A stretch of 64,000 nucleotides of DNA from Desulfofundulus kuznetsovii DSM 6115 (GTDB taxonomy: Bacteria > Bacillota > Desulfotomaculia > Desulfotomaculales > Desulfovirgulaceae): positions 1,635,001 through 1,699,000 of the forward strand of contig NC_015573.1 in NCBI RefSeq assembly GCF_000214705.1, in the 5' to 3' direction. The first letter of the stretch is position 1. Every line of letters starts with the position of its first letter. Of this stretch, positions 53,552-63,702 are shown piece after piece. The position numbers and the translations under genes are program-made. The notes under the pieces were generated by a model that made no database searches, had not been told where the DNA came from, and worked only from the letters and a program-made list of their open reading frames with translations.

Positions 53552-55756
53552 TTAAACCCGTTCCAGGGGGGCGTAGCGGGCCAGAAGGATTTTGGTGCCC
53601 AGGTTGGGGAACTCCACCTGTAATTCGGCGTTTTCCCCCTGTCCCCTTACGTTGATCACCGTACCCTGGCCCCATTTACGGTGCCTGACCCGGTCACCGG
53701 GGCTGAAGGCGTACACTGGAGCCTGCTCCCGGACGGGCGGGAGCATACCGGGTTCCGTTTCTTTGGCCGCTCCCCGGGGCAGTCCGGCCCCGCCCGGGGC
53801 GGGTTTTGGCCGCTTTGCCCCATTCCCCCTATCGAGGGGGTCATCGACTGTAACCAGGTGGGGCGGTATCTCTTCCAGAAAACGGGACGGGTCGTTGTGC
53901 CGGGTGGCACCATACAGGGTGCGCTGCCAGCAGTGGGTTAAATAAAGCCGTTCCCTGGCCCGGGTAATGCCTACGTAACAGAGGCGCCTTTCCTCCTCCA
54001 GTTCCGCCGGTTCCACCAGGGAACGGGAGTGCGGGAAAACCCCCTCCTCCATCCCCACCAGGAAGACCACCGGGAACTCCAGCCCCTTGGCGCTGTGCAG
54101 GGTCATCAGCACCACCTGGTCGGCTTCCTCGTCGTAGCGGTCTATGTCGCTCACCAGGGAAAGCTCGGCCAGAAAGGCGCTCAAGGTTTGTTCCCCGGCC
54201 TGGCGGTCGAAGTCCTGGGTCACCGAGAGAAATTCCTTCAGGTTTTCCTGCCGGGTGCGGGATTCCACCGTATTTTCGGCCAGGAGCTCCTGCCAGTATC
54301 CTGATCGCTGGAGCACTTCCCAGGCCAGACCGGTTACGGTTAACTCGCCCTGGTGTTCATAAAGCCAGCCAAAGAGGCGGGCCAGTTCCATGCAGGCCGC
54401 CCGTACGCTTTTGGTCAGGCCGGGTATTTCCTCCACCCGGGCCAGGGCTTCCAGTACCGGGATTTCTCTGGCCGCACTGAAGGCAAGCAGCCTGTTAAAG
54501 GAAGCCTCCCCGATGCCCCGCCGTGGTACGTTAATAATGCGCCTTAAACTTACCGTGTCTGACGGGTTCACCACCAGCCGGAGGTAGGCCAGCAGGTCCT
54601 TGATTTCCTTACGGTCGTAGAAGCGCAGGCCGCCCACAATGGTGTAGGGAATACCCCGGTGCAGCAGGATTTCTTCCAGCACCCGGGACATGGCGTGGGT
54701 GCGGTAAAGCACCGCCATATCCCGGTAGGGTACTCCCAGGCGGTGGAGCCGGGTAATGCGGTCGGCCACGAAATTGGCCTCGGCCCGCTCGTCATGGGCC
54801 AGGTAAACCACCACCGGGTTCCCCGCACCGGCGGCCGTCCAGAGCCTTTTTTCCCTGCGCCCCCGGTTGCGCCGGATGACGTGATTGGCGGCATCCAGAA
54901 TGGTCTGGGTGGAGCGGTAGTTTTGCTCCAGTTTGACCACCTTTGCATCGGGGTAATCTTTTTCAAAGTCGAGGATGTTCTGGATATTCGCCCCACGCCA
55001 GCTGTAAATACCCTGGTCCGGGTCGCCCACCACGCAGAGGTTGCGGTGCTCCCGGGCCAGGAGGTTCACCAGCACGTACTGGGCGTGGTTGGTGTCCTGG
55101 TACTCGTCCACCAGGATATAACGAAAACGGTTCTGGTAGTAGCGTAAAACCGCGGGGTTTTCCCGGAACAGGCGCACCGTGAGCATAATCAGGTCGTCAA
55201 AATCCAGGGCGTTGTTGCGGAATAGCTTGTCCTGGTACAGGGCGTAAATACGGGCCACATGACGGGAATAGAAATCAAAGACCTCGTCCTGGTAAGCATC
55301 GGGTCCTAACAGTTTATTTTTCGCTCCGGAAATGATCGCGGCCACGGCCCGGGGTGGAAACCTTTTCTCATCCAGGTTTAATTCTTTCAGGCAATCTTTC
55401 AGAACCGTTTGCTGGTCATGCTCATCGTAAACCACAAAATTCTCGGAGTAGCCCAGAAAACGGGCTTGCTTGCGCAGGATGCGCAGGCAGGCCGAATGGA
55501 AGGTGGAAACCCACAGGTCCCGCGCTACATGGGGAACCATGGTCTGGACCCGCTCCTTCATTTCCCGGGCCGCCTTGTTGGTAAAGGTGATGGCCAGGAT
55601 ATGGTGCGGGTCCACCCCCTGCTGCAGGAGATAGGCGATACGGGTGGTCAGTACCCGGGTTTTACCGCTGCCCGCGCCCGCCAGCACTAAAAGGGGTCCG
55701 TCTTTGTGCTGCACTGCTTCTTTTTGGGCTTCATTGAGGTTTTTCAACAGGTCCAT
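53552..55756 (-). CDS. pcrA: ATP-dependent DNA helicase PcrA
   Basis: 734-residue UvrD-type helicase for repair and plasmid/rolling-circle functions. Q-motif and Walker A LNEAQKEAVQ, LAGAGSGKTRVLTTRIA; motif II VDEYQDTNHAQY; VVGDPDQGIYSWRGA; motif V/VI TLHSAKGLEFPVVFL and YVGITRARERLYL. The C-terminal Tudor-like tail (GDRVRHRKWGQGTVI) that binds RNA polymerase is present. The ATG at 55756 follows GGGAAGTGA. TATAAT at 55784-55789 is close upstream, so longer starts would precede the likely transcript start. Confidence 0.96.
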   Translation of the reverse strand: MDLLKNLNEAQKEAVQHKDGPLLVLAGAGSGKTRVLTTRIAYLLQQGVDPHHILAITFTNKAAREMKERVQTMVPHVARDLWVSTFHSACLRILRKQARFLGYSENFVVYDEHDQQTVLKDCLKELNLDEKRFPPRAVAAIISGAKNKLLGPDAYQDEVFDFYSRHVARIYALYQDKLFRNNALDFDDLIMLTVRLFRENPAVLRYYQNRFRYILVDEYQDTNHAQYVLVNLLAREHRNLCVVGDPDQGIYSWRGANIQNILDFEKDYPDAKVVKLEQNYRSTQTILDAANHVIRRNRGRREKRLWTAAGAGNPVVVYLAHDERAEANFVADRITRLHRLGVPYRDMAVLYRTHAMSRVLEEILLHRGIPYTIVGGLRFYDRKEIKDLLAYLRLVVNPSDTVSLRRIINVPRRGIGEASFNRLLAFSAAREIPVLEALARVEEIPGLTKSVRAACMELARLFGWLYEHQGELTVTGLAWEVLQRSGYWQELLAENTVESRTRQENLKEFLSVTQDFDRQAGEQTLSAFLAELSLVSDIDRYDEEADQVVLMTLHSAKGLEFPVVFLVGMEEGVFPHSRSLVEPAELEEERRLCYVGITRARERLYLTHCWQRTLYGATRHNDPSRFLEEIPPHLVTVDDPLDRGNGAKRPKPAPGGAGLPRGAAKETEPGMLPPVREQAPVYAFSPGDRVRHRKWGQGTVINVRGQGENAELQVEFPNLGTKILLARYAPLERV

Positions 55757-55875
55757 TTGCCGATCACTTCCCATCCAGGGTGCATTATACCACAGGCCCT
55801 GGTCTTTCGGTACCACTGCAAAAGAAAAACCCGGCGTATTTAACAACAAGACCGGGTGAATTTTATAATTTTGTG

Positions 55876-56646
55876 CTAATCATCCTTCCGCCGCTCGGCC
55901 AGTTCAGCAAACACCTCTGCCGGCGTAATCCCCTGTTCGGCCAGGATTACCAGCAGGTGGTAAAGGACATCGGCGCTTTCCTCGACAACCTCTTTCCGGT
56001 CCCGGTTCTTGGCCTCGATGATCAGTTCGGTGGTCTCTTCCCCCAGCTTTTCGAGCATTTTGTCCAGGCCCTTGTTGAAGAGTTTGGCGGTATAGGAACC
56101 GGGGGGGCGTTTTTCCTGCCGTTCCTTGATTACCTGGAACAGTTCCTCCAGTATCAAGGCATTAACCGCTGGAGCTTTTTTTTCATCACCTTCGTGCCCC
56201 AGTGCAGGTGCGCCACCGCTATCTTCTGCCGCCGGCGGGTTATCCTCCGGCTGGCATTTGGGGCCGTAAACCTCTTCCGGATTAAACTGCTGCTCCCCAA
56301 TCACTTCCGTTTGCCCCGTTTCCGGATTGATGCGGTAGTGGAAGCAGGTGAAGTAACCCTCGTGGCAGGCGGCTCCCGTTTGCTTGACCTTGACCAGCAG
56401 GGTGTCCCGGTCGCAATCGTAGGTTATCTCCTGCACCTTTTGCACGTTGCCGGAGGTTTCCCCTTTGTGCCACAACTTTTGCCGGCTGCGGCTCCAGAAC
56501 CAGGTTTCCCCGGTGGCCAGGGTTTTTTCCAGCGCTTCCTTGTTCATGTAGGCCATCATCAGTACGGTACTGGTATCGGCGTCCTGGATGATGGCCGGGA
56601 TTAGACCGGCACTGTCGTATTTTAAACAGCCAGGTTCAAAAGCCAT
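55876..56646 (-). CDS. hisIE: Bifunctional phosphoribosyl-AMP cyclohydrolase / phosphoribosyl-ATP pyrophosphohydrolase
   Basis: 256 residues. The HisI part (1-~130) has [34 protein letters not shown] and [20 protein letters not shown] with the metal-binding cysteines. A hydrophilic linker of about 35 residues (~130-165) joins it to HisE (~165-256; [12 protein letters not shown]-type helix seen as [20 protein letters not shown]). The linker is longer than in most fusions. It performs steps 2 and 3 of histidine synthesis and ends the his run, 59 bp after hisF. Confidence 0.96.
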   Translation of the reverse strand: MAFEPGCLKYDSAGLIPAIIQDADTSTVLMMAYMNKEALEKTLATGETWFWSRSRQKLWHKGETSGNVQKVQEITYDCDRDTLLVKVKQTGAACHEGYFTCFHYRINPETGQTEVIGEQQFNPEEVYGPKCQPEDNPPAAEDSGGAPALGHEGDEKKAPAVNALILEELFQVIKERQEKRPPGSYTAKLFNKGLDKMLEKLGEETTELIIEAKNRDRKEVVEESADVLYHLLVILAEQGITPAEVFAELAERRKDD

Positions 56647-56704
56647 GAATTTATCCTCCTGTTTTTTTAATATTGTATGCCGCGTAAGTGCCGTATGCCT
56701 TTAC

Positions 56705-57469
56705 CTAACAGGGCAGCCGTACGGGGACACCCCGTTCCTTGAGGTATTCCTTTACCTGGCGGATGGAGTATTCACCAAAATGAAAGATGGAAGCCGCCAG
56801 AGCCGCATCGGCCTCGCCGGTGGTCAGCCCCTGGGCAATATGTTCTAAAGTGCCCACCCCACCGGAAGCAATTACCGGTATGTTTACCGCCCGGGCCACA
56901 GTACGGGTTAGCTCCAGGTCGTAGCCGTCTTTGGTGCCGTCCCTGTCCATACTGGTAAGCAGGATCTCCCCTGCTCCCAGTGCTTCCACCTGCCTGGCCC
57001 ACTCCACGGCGTCGATACCGGTGGGGGTACGCCCGCCGTGTATGTACACTTCCCATTTTCCTTCCCCTGCCCGGCGGGCATCAATGGCCACCACAATGCA
57101 CTGACTGCCGAATCGCTGGGCCGCCTCCGCCACCAGCCGGGGGTTTTTTACCGCCGCAGTGTTGATGGACACCTTGTCCGCCCCTGCAGACAGAATGGCC
57201 CGGATGTCCTCCAGGGAGCCTATCCCGCCCCCCACGGTAAAAGGGATGAATACTTCTCCCGCCGTGCGGTAAACCATGTCCAGGACCGTTTTGCGGCCCC
57301 GGGCCGAGGCGGTGATGTCCAAGAAGACCAGTTCGTCGGCTCCTTCCCGGTCGTAAAGGGCGGCCAGTTCCACGGGATCCCCGGCGTCCCGCAGGTTTAA
57401 AAAATTGGTTCCCTTCACCACCCGGCCATCGGTAACGTCTAAACAGGGAATGATGCGTTTGGTCAACAC
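56705..57469 (-). CDS. hisF: Imidazole glycerol phosphate synthase subunit HisF
   Basis: 254-residue TIM barrel cyclase. The catalytic aspartates are in [14 protein letters not shown] (D11) and the [19 protein letters not shown] loop. It uses ammonia from HisH to make IGP and AICAR. It overlaps hisA by 7 bp. Confidence 0.97.
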   Translation of the reverse strand: MLTKRIIPCLDVTDGRVVKGTNFLNLRDAGDPVELAALYDREGADELVFLDITASARGRKTVLDMVYRTAGEVFIPFTVGGGIGSLEDIRAILSAGADKVSINTAAVKNPRLVAEAAQRFGSQCIVVAIDARRAGEGKWEVYIHGGRTPTGIDAVEWARQVEALGAGEILLTSMDRDGTKDGYDLELTRTVARAVNIPVIASGGVGTLEHIAQGLTTGEADAALAASIFHFGEYSIRQVKEYLKERGVPVRLPC

Positions 57470-58209
57470 ACCTGTTCCTCCAATTCCTCCCGGGCGATTT
57501 CCAGGGCATCCCGCAGATTTATGGTACCCGCATAAAGGGCCTTGCCGATAATCACCGCTTCCACCCCCAGGGGTTCCATGGCCTTCAGTGCCCGCAGGTC
57601 GGCCAGACTGGAGACTCCCCCGGAAGCAATGATCTTTAGCTGCGTGGACCGGGCCACTTCCTCCACCACAGCCAGGTTCGGGCCTTTCAGTGTACCGTCC
57701 CGCCAGATGTCGGTAAACACCACCCGTTTGACACCCAGGGCTTTCATCTCGGCGGCCAGTTCCAGGGCGTTCTTTTCAGCCGTCACTCCCCAGCCTTCAA
57801 TAGCCACTTTGCCGTTGCGGGCGTCGATGCCCACCACGATGGACTCGCCGTAACGGGCGCAGGCCTCGGCCACCATGCCGGGATTGATAATGGCCACCGT
57901 GCCCAGGATCACCCGGGCAGCCCCCAACTCCAAGAGTTGTTCAATTACCGCCATGTCCCGGATGCCCCCTCCCACCTGCACGGGTATGCGGACGGCGGAA
58001 AGAATGCCCCGGATCATGTCCCAGTTCTTGGGTTCGCCGGTAAAGGCTCCATCCAGATCCACCACGTGCAGCCAGCGGGCGCCCTGGTCTTCCCAGAGGC
58101 GGGCTACGGCGACGGGATCATCGGAATAAACCGTTTCCCGATCCAGCCGGCCCTCTACCAGGCGCACACATTTGCCTGCCCGCAGGTCAATTGCCGGGAT
58201 AATTAACAT
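57463..58209 (-). CDS. hisA: ProFAR isomerase HisA
   Basis: 248-residue TIM barrel with [16 protein letters not shown] (catalytic D8) and [16 protein letters not shown] (second catalytic aspartate). It performs the fourth step of histidine synthesis. It overlaps hisH by 7 bp and hisF by 7 bp, a tightly coupled operon. Confidence 0.97.
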   Translation of the reverse strand: MLIIPAIDLRAGKCVRLVEGRLDRETVYSDDPVAVARLWEDQGARWLHVVDLDGAFTGEPKNWDMIRGILSAVRIPVQVGGGIRDMAVIEQLLELGAARVILGTVAIINPGMVAEACARYGESIVVGIDARNGKVAIEGWGVTAEKNALELAAEMKALGVKRVVFTDIWRDGTLKGPNLAVVEEVARSTQLKIIASGGVSSLADLRALKAMEPLGVEAVIIGKALYAGTINLRDALEIAREELEEQVC

Positions 58210-58814
58210 TTGGCCACCAACTCCCCAAAGTTTTGCAGAATTTTTAGCCCCAGGGTGCTGCTCTTTTCCGGGTGAAACTGGATGCCAAAAACGTTACCCC
58301 GATTGACCATGGAGGTAAAGGGCTGACCGTAGGTGGTTACCCCCGCCACCAGGTCCTGATCCCCCGGGTCTACATAATATGAATGAACGAAATAAAAAGT
58401 TGCTCCGTCAAGAACTCCCCGGGTCAGGGAAATCTCCTTCTGGAAAAATACCCGGTTCCACCCCATGTGGGGAATTTTAACCTCCCAGTGAATGCGGCGC
58501 ACCCGTCCGGGGAAAATACCCAGTCCCGGTGTGGAACCAAACTCCTCACTCACTTCAAACAGGAGCTGCAGTCCCAGGCAGATGCCCAGGAAGGGTTTGC
58601 CTGTGGCAATGGCCTCCTTAACTGCCCGGTCCAGGCCGGCAGCTATAAGATTGTCCATGGCATCCCGGAAGGCTCCCACTCCCGGCAGGACCACCCCCCG
58701 GGCCTGTCCCACGAGGGCCGGGTCCCGCACCACCTCGGCCCTGAAACCCACCCTTTCAAAAGCTTTCTGTACACTGCGCAGGTTCCCCATCCCGTAATCA
58801 ATGATGGCAATCAA
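58203..58814 (-). CDS. hisH: Imidazole glycerol phosphate synthase subunit HisH
   Basis: 203-residue glutaminase of the IGP synthase. IAIIDYGMGNLRSVQKAF, the oxyanion/nucleophile GICLGLQLLF (catalytic cysteine) and FGIQFHPEKSS (His/Glu of the triad) are intact. The start is TTG at 58814, 8 nt after AGGGGG; a longer frame from 58871 encodes unrelated residues overlapping hisB. Confidence 0.96.
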   Translation of the reverse strand: MIAIIDYGMGNLRSVQKAFERVGFRAEVVRDPALVGQARGVVLPGVGAFRDAMDNLIAAGLDRAVKEAIATGKPFLGICLGLQLLFEVSEEFGSTPGLGIFPGRVRRIHWEVKIPHMGWNRVFFQKEISLTRGVLDGATFYFVHSYYVDPGDQDLVAGVTTYGQPFTSMVNRGNVFGIQFHPEKSSTLGLKILQNFGELVAKC

Positions 58815-58842
58815 AACTTTCGCCCCCTCCCCCGCCAAAACA

Positions 58843-59445
58843 CTACAACAACCCTTTAGTGGAGGGTACACCCGGCGTCCGGGGATCTGGGGCCATGGCA
58901 GATTTCAGCGCCCGGCCCAGACCCTTGAAAATGGCTTCAATGATATGGTGGGTGTTCCGCCCGGCCAAAAGGCGTACGTGCAGGGTAAACTCCCCGTTTA
59001 AGGCCAGCGCCCGCAGGAACTCTTCCACCAGCTCGGTATCGAAATTCCCCACCCGGGGTGACGGCAGGGAAACTTCGTAGGCTAGAAAGCCCCGGCCGCT
59101 CAGGTCCACCGCCACGAGCACTAAAGCCTCATCCATGGGCAAAAGAGCGTGGCCGTAACGGTTGATGCCTTCTTTATTGCCCAGGGCCTCCTTCAAGGCC
59201 CGCCCCAGGCAAATGGCCGTATCTTCCACCGTATGGTGATTATCCACTTCCAGGTCGCCCCGGGCGTTCAGCTCCAGGTCAAAACAGGCGTGCCGGGTGA
59301 ATAGGCAAAGCATGTGATCCAGAAAGCCGATGCCTGTCCTGATCTGGTAGTTGCCCGTCCCATCCAGGTTCAGGTGCACCCGGATTTCCGTTTCACCGGT
59401 GCGGCGTTTTAGCCCGGCCACCCTCTGTAAACTTATTTTCCCCAC
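58843..59445 (-). CDS. hisB: Imidazoleglycerol-phosphate dehydratase
   Basis: 200 residues, the monofunctional HisB. Metal-binding FLDHMLCLFTRHA, DNHHTVEDTAICLG and the second NTHHIIEAIFKG histidine cluster are complete. It catalyses step 6. Located between hisC and hisH in the same operon. Confidence 0.97.
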   Translation of the reverse strand: MGKISLQRVAGLKRRTGETEIRVHLNLDGTGNYQIRTGIGFLDHMLCLFTRHACFDLELNARGDLEVDNHHTVEDTAICLGRALKEALGNKEGINRYGHALLPMDEALVLVAVDLSGRGFLAYEVSLPSPRVGNFDTELVEEFLRALALNGEFTLHVRLLAGRNTHHIIEAIFKGLGRALKSAMAPDPRTPGVPSTKGLL

Positions 59446-59448
59446 CCC

Positions 59449-60522
59449 CTACAGCCCCAAAATCATTTTTAGCTTTTCCAGGAAAAGACGGTTTTCATCC
59501 TTTTTCCCCACCGTTACCCGCAGGCACTGTTCCAGCCAGGGGCCGTGCATGTTGCGGATTAAAATACCATTCGCCAGCAATTCCCGGTATACCTGCTCTG
59601 CCGGCAAGGGGGTACGGAAAAGAATAAAATTGGCCACGGTAGGGAAAACCTCGACCCCCGGCAGGGCGGCCAGTTCCCGGTATAGTTCCTCCCGGTCCTG
59701 CAGGATCTGGTTGATCAACTGGCCGAATTCTTCCCGGCGGGCCATTACCGTGCGGGCGGCGAGCTGGGAAAAGGCATTCAAATTAAAGGGCTGTTTGATG
59801 CGCAGCAGTTGTTGAACCACTGCCGGATCGGCCAGCAAATAGCCCACCCGCAGGCCGGCTAATCCGAAAGCTTTGGAAAAGGTGCGCAGGACCACCAGGT
59901 TGGAGTATTCCTCCAACAGGGGTACACAGCTTTCCCCGCCAAATTCCTGGTAGGCCTCGTCCACCACCACCAGGGCGCGGCTGTTCTTTAGTATTTCGGC
60001 CACTTCCTCCGGCGGGGTGGCGTTCCCCGTGGGGTTGTTGGGTGAACACAGGAAGATCACCCGGGTTTCGGGATGCCGGGCCGCCGCGATCACGCCCGGT
60101 ACGTCCAGGGCAAAGTTTTGCCTGCGGGGTACGTTTACCGGCCGGGCCCCCGCTATGCGGGCATGTACCTCGTACATGGAAAAGGTGGGAGGGGTGATGA
60201 CCACCCGCCCTCCGGTGCCAAAGGTTAATAGCAGGGTGAGGATCAGCTCATCGGAGCCGTTGCCCGCCAGGATGCCGCCGGCCGGTACGCCGGTATAATC
60301 AGAAAGCTGATCGATCAGCTCACCAGCCACGGGGTCGGGATAGCGGGTAAAGGTATGATTCCCCAGTTCCCGCCAAATTTCCTCCCGGATGGACGGAGGA
60401 AAATCGTAAGGATTTTCGTTGGCGTCCAGTTTAATTACGTTGTGATGGACATGGACCTGGTAGGGTACCAGCCCGTCCAGGTCCGGACGCACCAGCGCTG
60501 CGGGATCAAAGGCAGCATTCAT
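59449..60522 (-). CDS. hisC: Histidinol-phosphate aminotransferase
   Basis: 357-residue PLP enzyme. KLDANENPYDFP, VIFLCSPNNPTGN, VVVDEAYQEFGG and TFSKAFGLAGLRVGYL (PLP lysine in SKAFG) are the family marks. It overlaps hisD by 4 bp (ATGA), so translation is coupled. It makes histidinol phosphate and can often also serve aromatic amino acid synthesis. Confidence 0.97.
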   Translation of the reverse strand: MNAAFDPAALVRPDLDGLVPYQVHVHHNVIKLDANENPYDFPPSIREEIWRELGNHTFTRYPDPVAGELIDQLSDYTGVPAGGILAGNGSDELILTLLLTFGTGGRVVITPPTFSMYEVHARIAGARPVNVPRRQNFALDVPGVIAAARHPETRVIFLCSPNNPTGNATPPEEVAEILKNSRALVVVDEAYQEFGGESCVPLLEEYSNLVVLRTFSKAFGLAGLRVGYLLADPAVVQQLLRIKQPFNLNAFSQLAARTVMARREEFGQLINQILQDREELYRELAALPGVEVFPTVANFILFRTPLPAEQVYRELLANGILIRNMHGPWLEQCLRVTVGKKDENRLFLEKLKMILGL

Positions 60523-61826
60523 GATTTTTCACTCTCCCGGCATGACGTGTCCAACCTTATCTCTATGGCCCTGGCGTGGGCGTCCAGGCCTTCCACCCGG
60601 GCCAGCCGGATAATGTGGGGGGCCATTTCCAGGAACGCTTCCCGGGAGCAGGAAATAACGCTGATTCTTTTTAAAAAGGTATCCACGCCCAGGGGGGAAT
60701 AAAAACGGGCGGTGCCCCCGGTGGGCAGAACATGGCTGGGGCCGGCCAGGTAATCCCCCAGGGGTTCCGGGGCGTGGGGCCCCAGAAAAACGGCCCCGGC
60801 CGTAGCAATGCGTCCCAGCCAGGAGAAAGGTTCCCTCACCACCAGTTCCAGATGTTCCGGAGCGAAGCGGTTGGCCAGGTCCACGGCCTGGGCAATGTCC
60901 CGGGTCAGGATAATGGCTCCGTGGCTGGCTAGAGAACCGGCGGCAATTTCCCGCCGCGGCAAATCGTTCAGCTGGCGCTCCAGTTCCTCCTTGACGGCCT
61001 GTGCCAGCCAGCCGTCCGGAGTGAGAAGCAGGGCCCGGGCCAGGGGATCGTGTTCGGCCTGGGAAAGCATGTCGGCGGCCACATGCCGGGGATCGGCCGA
61101 ATCATCGGCGATTACCAGCACTTCGCTGGGCCCCGCCAGCATGTCGATATCCACCAGGCCAAAGACCTGCTGCTTGGCCAGGGTAACGTAAAGATTGCCC
61201 GGCCCGACGATTTTGTCCACCGGCCGGATGGTTTGCGTTCCATAGGCCAGGGCGGCAATGGCCTGCGCCCCGCCTACCTTGTAAATTTCCGTTACTCCCG
61301 CCAGGTCGGCAGCCACCAGAGTGTGGGGATTAATTTTACCCTCGCGGTCGGGAGGGGTGACCATGGCGATTTCCTTCACCCCGGCCACCCGGGCGGGAAG
61401 GACGTTCATCAATACTGAAGAGGGATAAGCTGCCGTACCTCCCGGCACGTAAACACCAACCCGGGCCAGGGGACGCACAAGCTGTCCCACCAGGAGGCCC
61501 CGGGCGCCGGGTTCAATCCAGGAGTTGGTCAACTGGCGGCGGTGGTAGGCGGTGATGTTCTCCGCCGCCACCGCCAGGGCAGCGAGGAATTCCCCTTTAA
61601 CCTGCTTTTTGGCTTCGGAGATTTCTTCCCGCTTTACCTTCAGTTCTTCCGGAGTCAGGTTAATTCCATCGAAGCGGGCCGTATACCGGCAGAGGGCCTG
61701 GTCCCCTCCGTCCCGCACGCCGGCAAGGATCTCCCTTACCCTGGCGGCAGCCTCCTCCCGGTCGGCCGGGTGGCGGGCCAGGAGTTGCTCCAGGGCCGGG
61801 TCGCCCGCATTAAGAATTCTAATCAA
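60519..61826 (-). CDS. hisD: Histidinol dehydrogenase
   Basis: 435-residue zinc enzyme doing the last two oxidations to histidine. RVGVYVPGGTAAYPSSVLMN, GAQAIAALAYGT, AGPSEVLVIAD, the zinc residues in DMLSQAEHDP and FAPEHLELVV are all present. It is the first enzyme gene of the his run, 124 bp after the TrpR-like regulator gene. No hisG or hisZ lies in the window. Confidence 0.97.
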   Translation of the reverse strand: MIRILNAGDPALEQLLARHPADREEAAARVREILAGVRDGGDQALCRYTARFDGINLTPEELKVKREEISEAKKQVKGEFLAALAVAAENITAYHRRQLTNSWIEPGARGLLVGQLVRPLARVGVYVPGGTAAYPSSVLMNVLPARVAGVKEIAMVTPPDREGKINPHTLVAADLAGVTEIYKVGGAQAIAALAYGTQTIRPVDKIVGPGNLYVTLAKQQVFGLVDIDMLAGPSEVLVIADDSADPRHVAADMLSQAEHDPLARALLLTPDGWLAQAVKEELERQLNDLPRREIAAGSLASHGAIILTRDIAQAVDLANRFAPEHLELVVREPFSWLGRIATAGAVFLGPHAPEPLGDYLAGPSHVLPTGGTARFYSPLGVDTFLKRISVISCSREAFLEMAPHIIRLARVEGLDAHARAIEIRLDTSCRESEKS

Positions 61827-61950
61827 ACGGGGTGCCCTCCTTTATAACATGGCCCGAAGGATCACCGGACCGGCTACTTCTTTAACTAGTTAAATTGCTA
61901 TAATGATATCATAATAAACTACCGGTGGGAGTTATGTCAACACCGTACCT

Positions 61951-62262
61951 TTACTGGGCGGCTTTTGCTTTCCCGGCCAGCCGGGCCAGGACCAGCTTAT
62001 AGCCGTCGGCACCGTAATTAAGGCAGCGCTTAACCCGGCTGATGGTAGCCGTGCTGGCTCCCGTTTGGGCGGCAATTTCCGTGTAGGTGCGGTTTTCCTG
62101 CAGCATCTTGGCTACGGCCAGGCGCTGGGCCATGGCTTTGAGTTCGGCCACGGTACAGATGTCTTCAAAGAACTGGTAGCATTCGTCCACATCCCGCAGT
62201 GTGAGCACCGCTTCAAATAATTCGTCCAACAAGGGATCCTTCAGTTTGCCCGTATATGCCAT
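61951..62262 (-). CDS. YerC/YecD-type TrpR-related DNA-binding protein
   Basis: 103 residues. A TrpR/YerC-YecD fold with ICTVAELKAMAQRLAVAKML and the helix-turn-helix TYTEIAAQTGASTATISRVK. The family is related to the trp repressor by structure, and a regulatory role is inferred. Its position directly upstream of hisD on the same strand suggests control of the his genes. The ATG at 62262 (MAYTGKLKD) follows GGGGGAG; an earlier frame start at 62301 has no ribosome-binding site. Confidence 0.9.
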   Translation of the reverse strand: MAYTGKLKDPLLDELFEAVLTLRDVDECYQFFEDICTVAELKAMAQRLAVAKMLQENRTYTEIAAQTGASTATISRVKRCLNYGADGYKLVLARLAGKAKAAQ

Positions 62263-62418
62263 GTTGGCCACTCCCCCTGGTCTTATCCTAATTATTCCCA
62301 AAGGGAACAGGGTTCTTTCCCAATGGATTTCGACGCCGGGGAGAAAAATCCTTTTCCTCTTTACAAAAGTAAAGAGGGGCCAGTGACCGCCTCCTCCTTC
62401 ATAATATGTTAAAACACC

Positions 62419-63681
62419 TTACATTAGAGCCTTGCGGCCGATGTCCCGGCGGTAGTGCATGCCTTCAAAGTGGATTTGTTCCACGGCGGCATAGGCTTTT
62501 TCTATGGCCGCGGGGATGGTTTCGGCCGCAGCGGTTACACCCAGGACCCGGCCGCCGGCGGTAACCAACCGGCCATCCTCCAGGGCCGTGCCGGCATGAA
62601 AGACCATCACGTCAGGAGGCACCCGGTCCAGGCCGGAGATGGGATAACCCTTGCGGTAAGGGCCGGGGTAGCCCCCCGAGGCCAGCACCACGCAGACGGC
62701 CGCTCCCGGCCGCCAGCGGATTTCCTTTTCCGCCAGGCGGCCCGACAACACGGCTTCGATGATTTCCACCAGGTCGGTTTCCAGGAGCATGAGCACCGGC
62801 TGGGCCTCCGGATCGCCGAAACGGGCGTTGAATTCCAGGACTTTGGGGCCTTCGTGGGTGACCATTAATCCCGCGTAGAGGACCCCCCGGTAGGGCCGCC
62901 CTTCGGCAGCCATGGCCCGCACGGTGGGGATGAGGATATCCTCCAGGGCGGTCCGGTAAACTTCCGGCGTACAGGCGGGAGCGGGGGCGTAGGCACCCAT
63001 GCCGCCGGTGTTGGGGCCCCGGTCGCCGTCATAAACCTGTTTGTGGTCCTGGGCGGGCAGCATGGGAATAACTGTTTCTCCATCGGTAAAGGCCAGAATG
63101 CTCACTTCCTGGCCGGTGAGGTATTCCTCCACCACCACCCGGCTGCCGGCGTTACCAAACACGCCCTTCACCATGATGTCTTCCACTGCCTCCAGGGCCT
63201 CTTCCACCGCCTGGCAGACAATCACTCCCTTGCCGGCGGCCAGGCCGTCGGCCTTCACCACGCAGGGAGAGTTTAGTTGCCGGATATAAGCAGCTGCTTC
63301 CCCGGCATCGCTGAAGGCGGCAAACCGCGCCGTGGGAATGCCGTATTTGGCCATGATTTCCTTGGCCAGCACCTTGCTGCCCTCAATGGCCGCGGCCCGA
63401 GCGGTGGGTCCGAAAATGGCCAGGCCCGCCTGGTTGAAGGAATCCACAATGCCCATGGTTAAGGGGCCTTCCGGTCCCACCACGGTCAGGTCGATTTTTT
63501 CCTGCCGGGCGAAGGCCACCAGGCCGGAGATGTCTTCCGCCCCGATGGGCACGCAGCGGGCCAGGGAAGCAATACCGGCGTTGCCCGGGGCGCAAAAGAT
63601 TTCCTTCACCCGGGGGCTTTGCTTTAGTTTCCACACCAGGGCGTGTTCCCGGCCGCCGCCGCCCACCACCAGCACTTTCAT
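62419..63681 (-). CDS. purD: Phosphoribosylamine--glycine ligase
   Basis: 420-residue ATP-grasp enzyme of purine synthesis joining phosphoribosylamine and glycine. MKVLVVGGGGREHALVWKL, VVKADGLAAGKGV, GPNTGGMGAYAPAP and VLEFNARFGDPEAQ are the classic motifs. It follows purH by 21 bp on the same strand, the usual end of the pur operon. A 9-bp hairpin CCTCTTTAC/GTAAAGAGG near 62357 lies after it without a T-run. Confidence 0.98.
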   Translation of the reverse strand: MKVLVVGGGGREHALVWKLKQSPRVKEIFCAPGNAGIASLARCVPIGAEDISGLVAFARQEKIDLTVVGPEGPLTMGIVDSFNQAGLAIFGPTARAAAIEGSKVLAKEIMAKYGIPTARFAAFSDAGEAAAYIRQLNSPCVVKADGLAAGKGVIVCQAVEEALEAVEDIMVKGVFGNAGSRVVVEEYLTGQEVSILAFTDGETVIPMLPAQDHKQVYDGDRGPNTGGMGAYAPAPACTPEVYRTALEDILIPTVRAMAAEGRPYRGVLYAGLMVTHEGPKVLEFNARFGDPEAQPVLMLLETDLVEIIEAVLSGRLAEKEIRWRPGAAVCVVLASGGYPGPYRKGYPISGLDRVPPDVMVFHAGTALEDGRLVTAGGRVLGVTAAAETIPAAIEKAYAAVEQIHFEGMHYRRDIGRKALM

Positions 63682-63702
63682 GTGATCAGTCCTCCCATTG
63701 CA

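Noticed and set aside
62357-62380. Terminator after purD
   Set aside because: The 9-bp stem CCTCTTTAC/GTAAAGAGG is real but is followed by AAAAGG on the minus strand, not by T residues.
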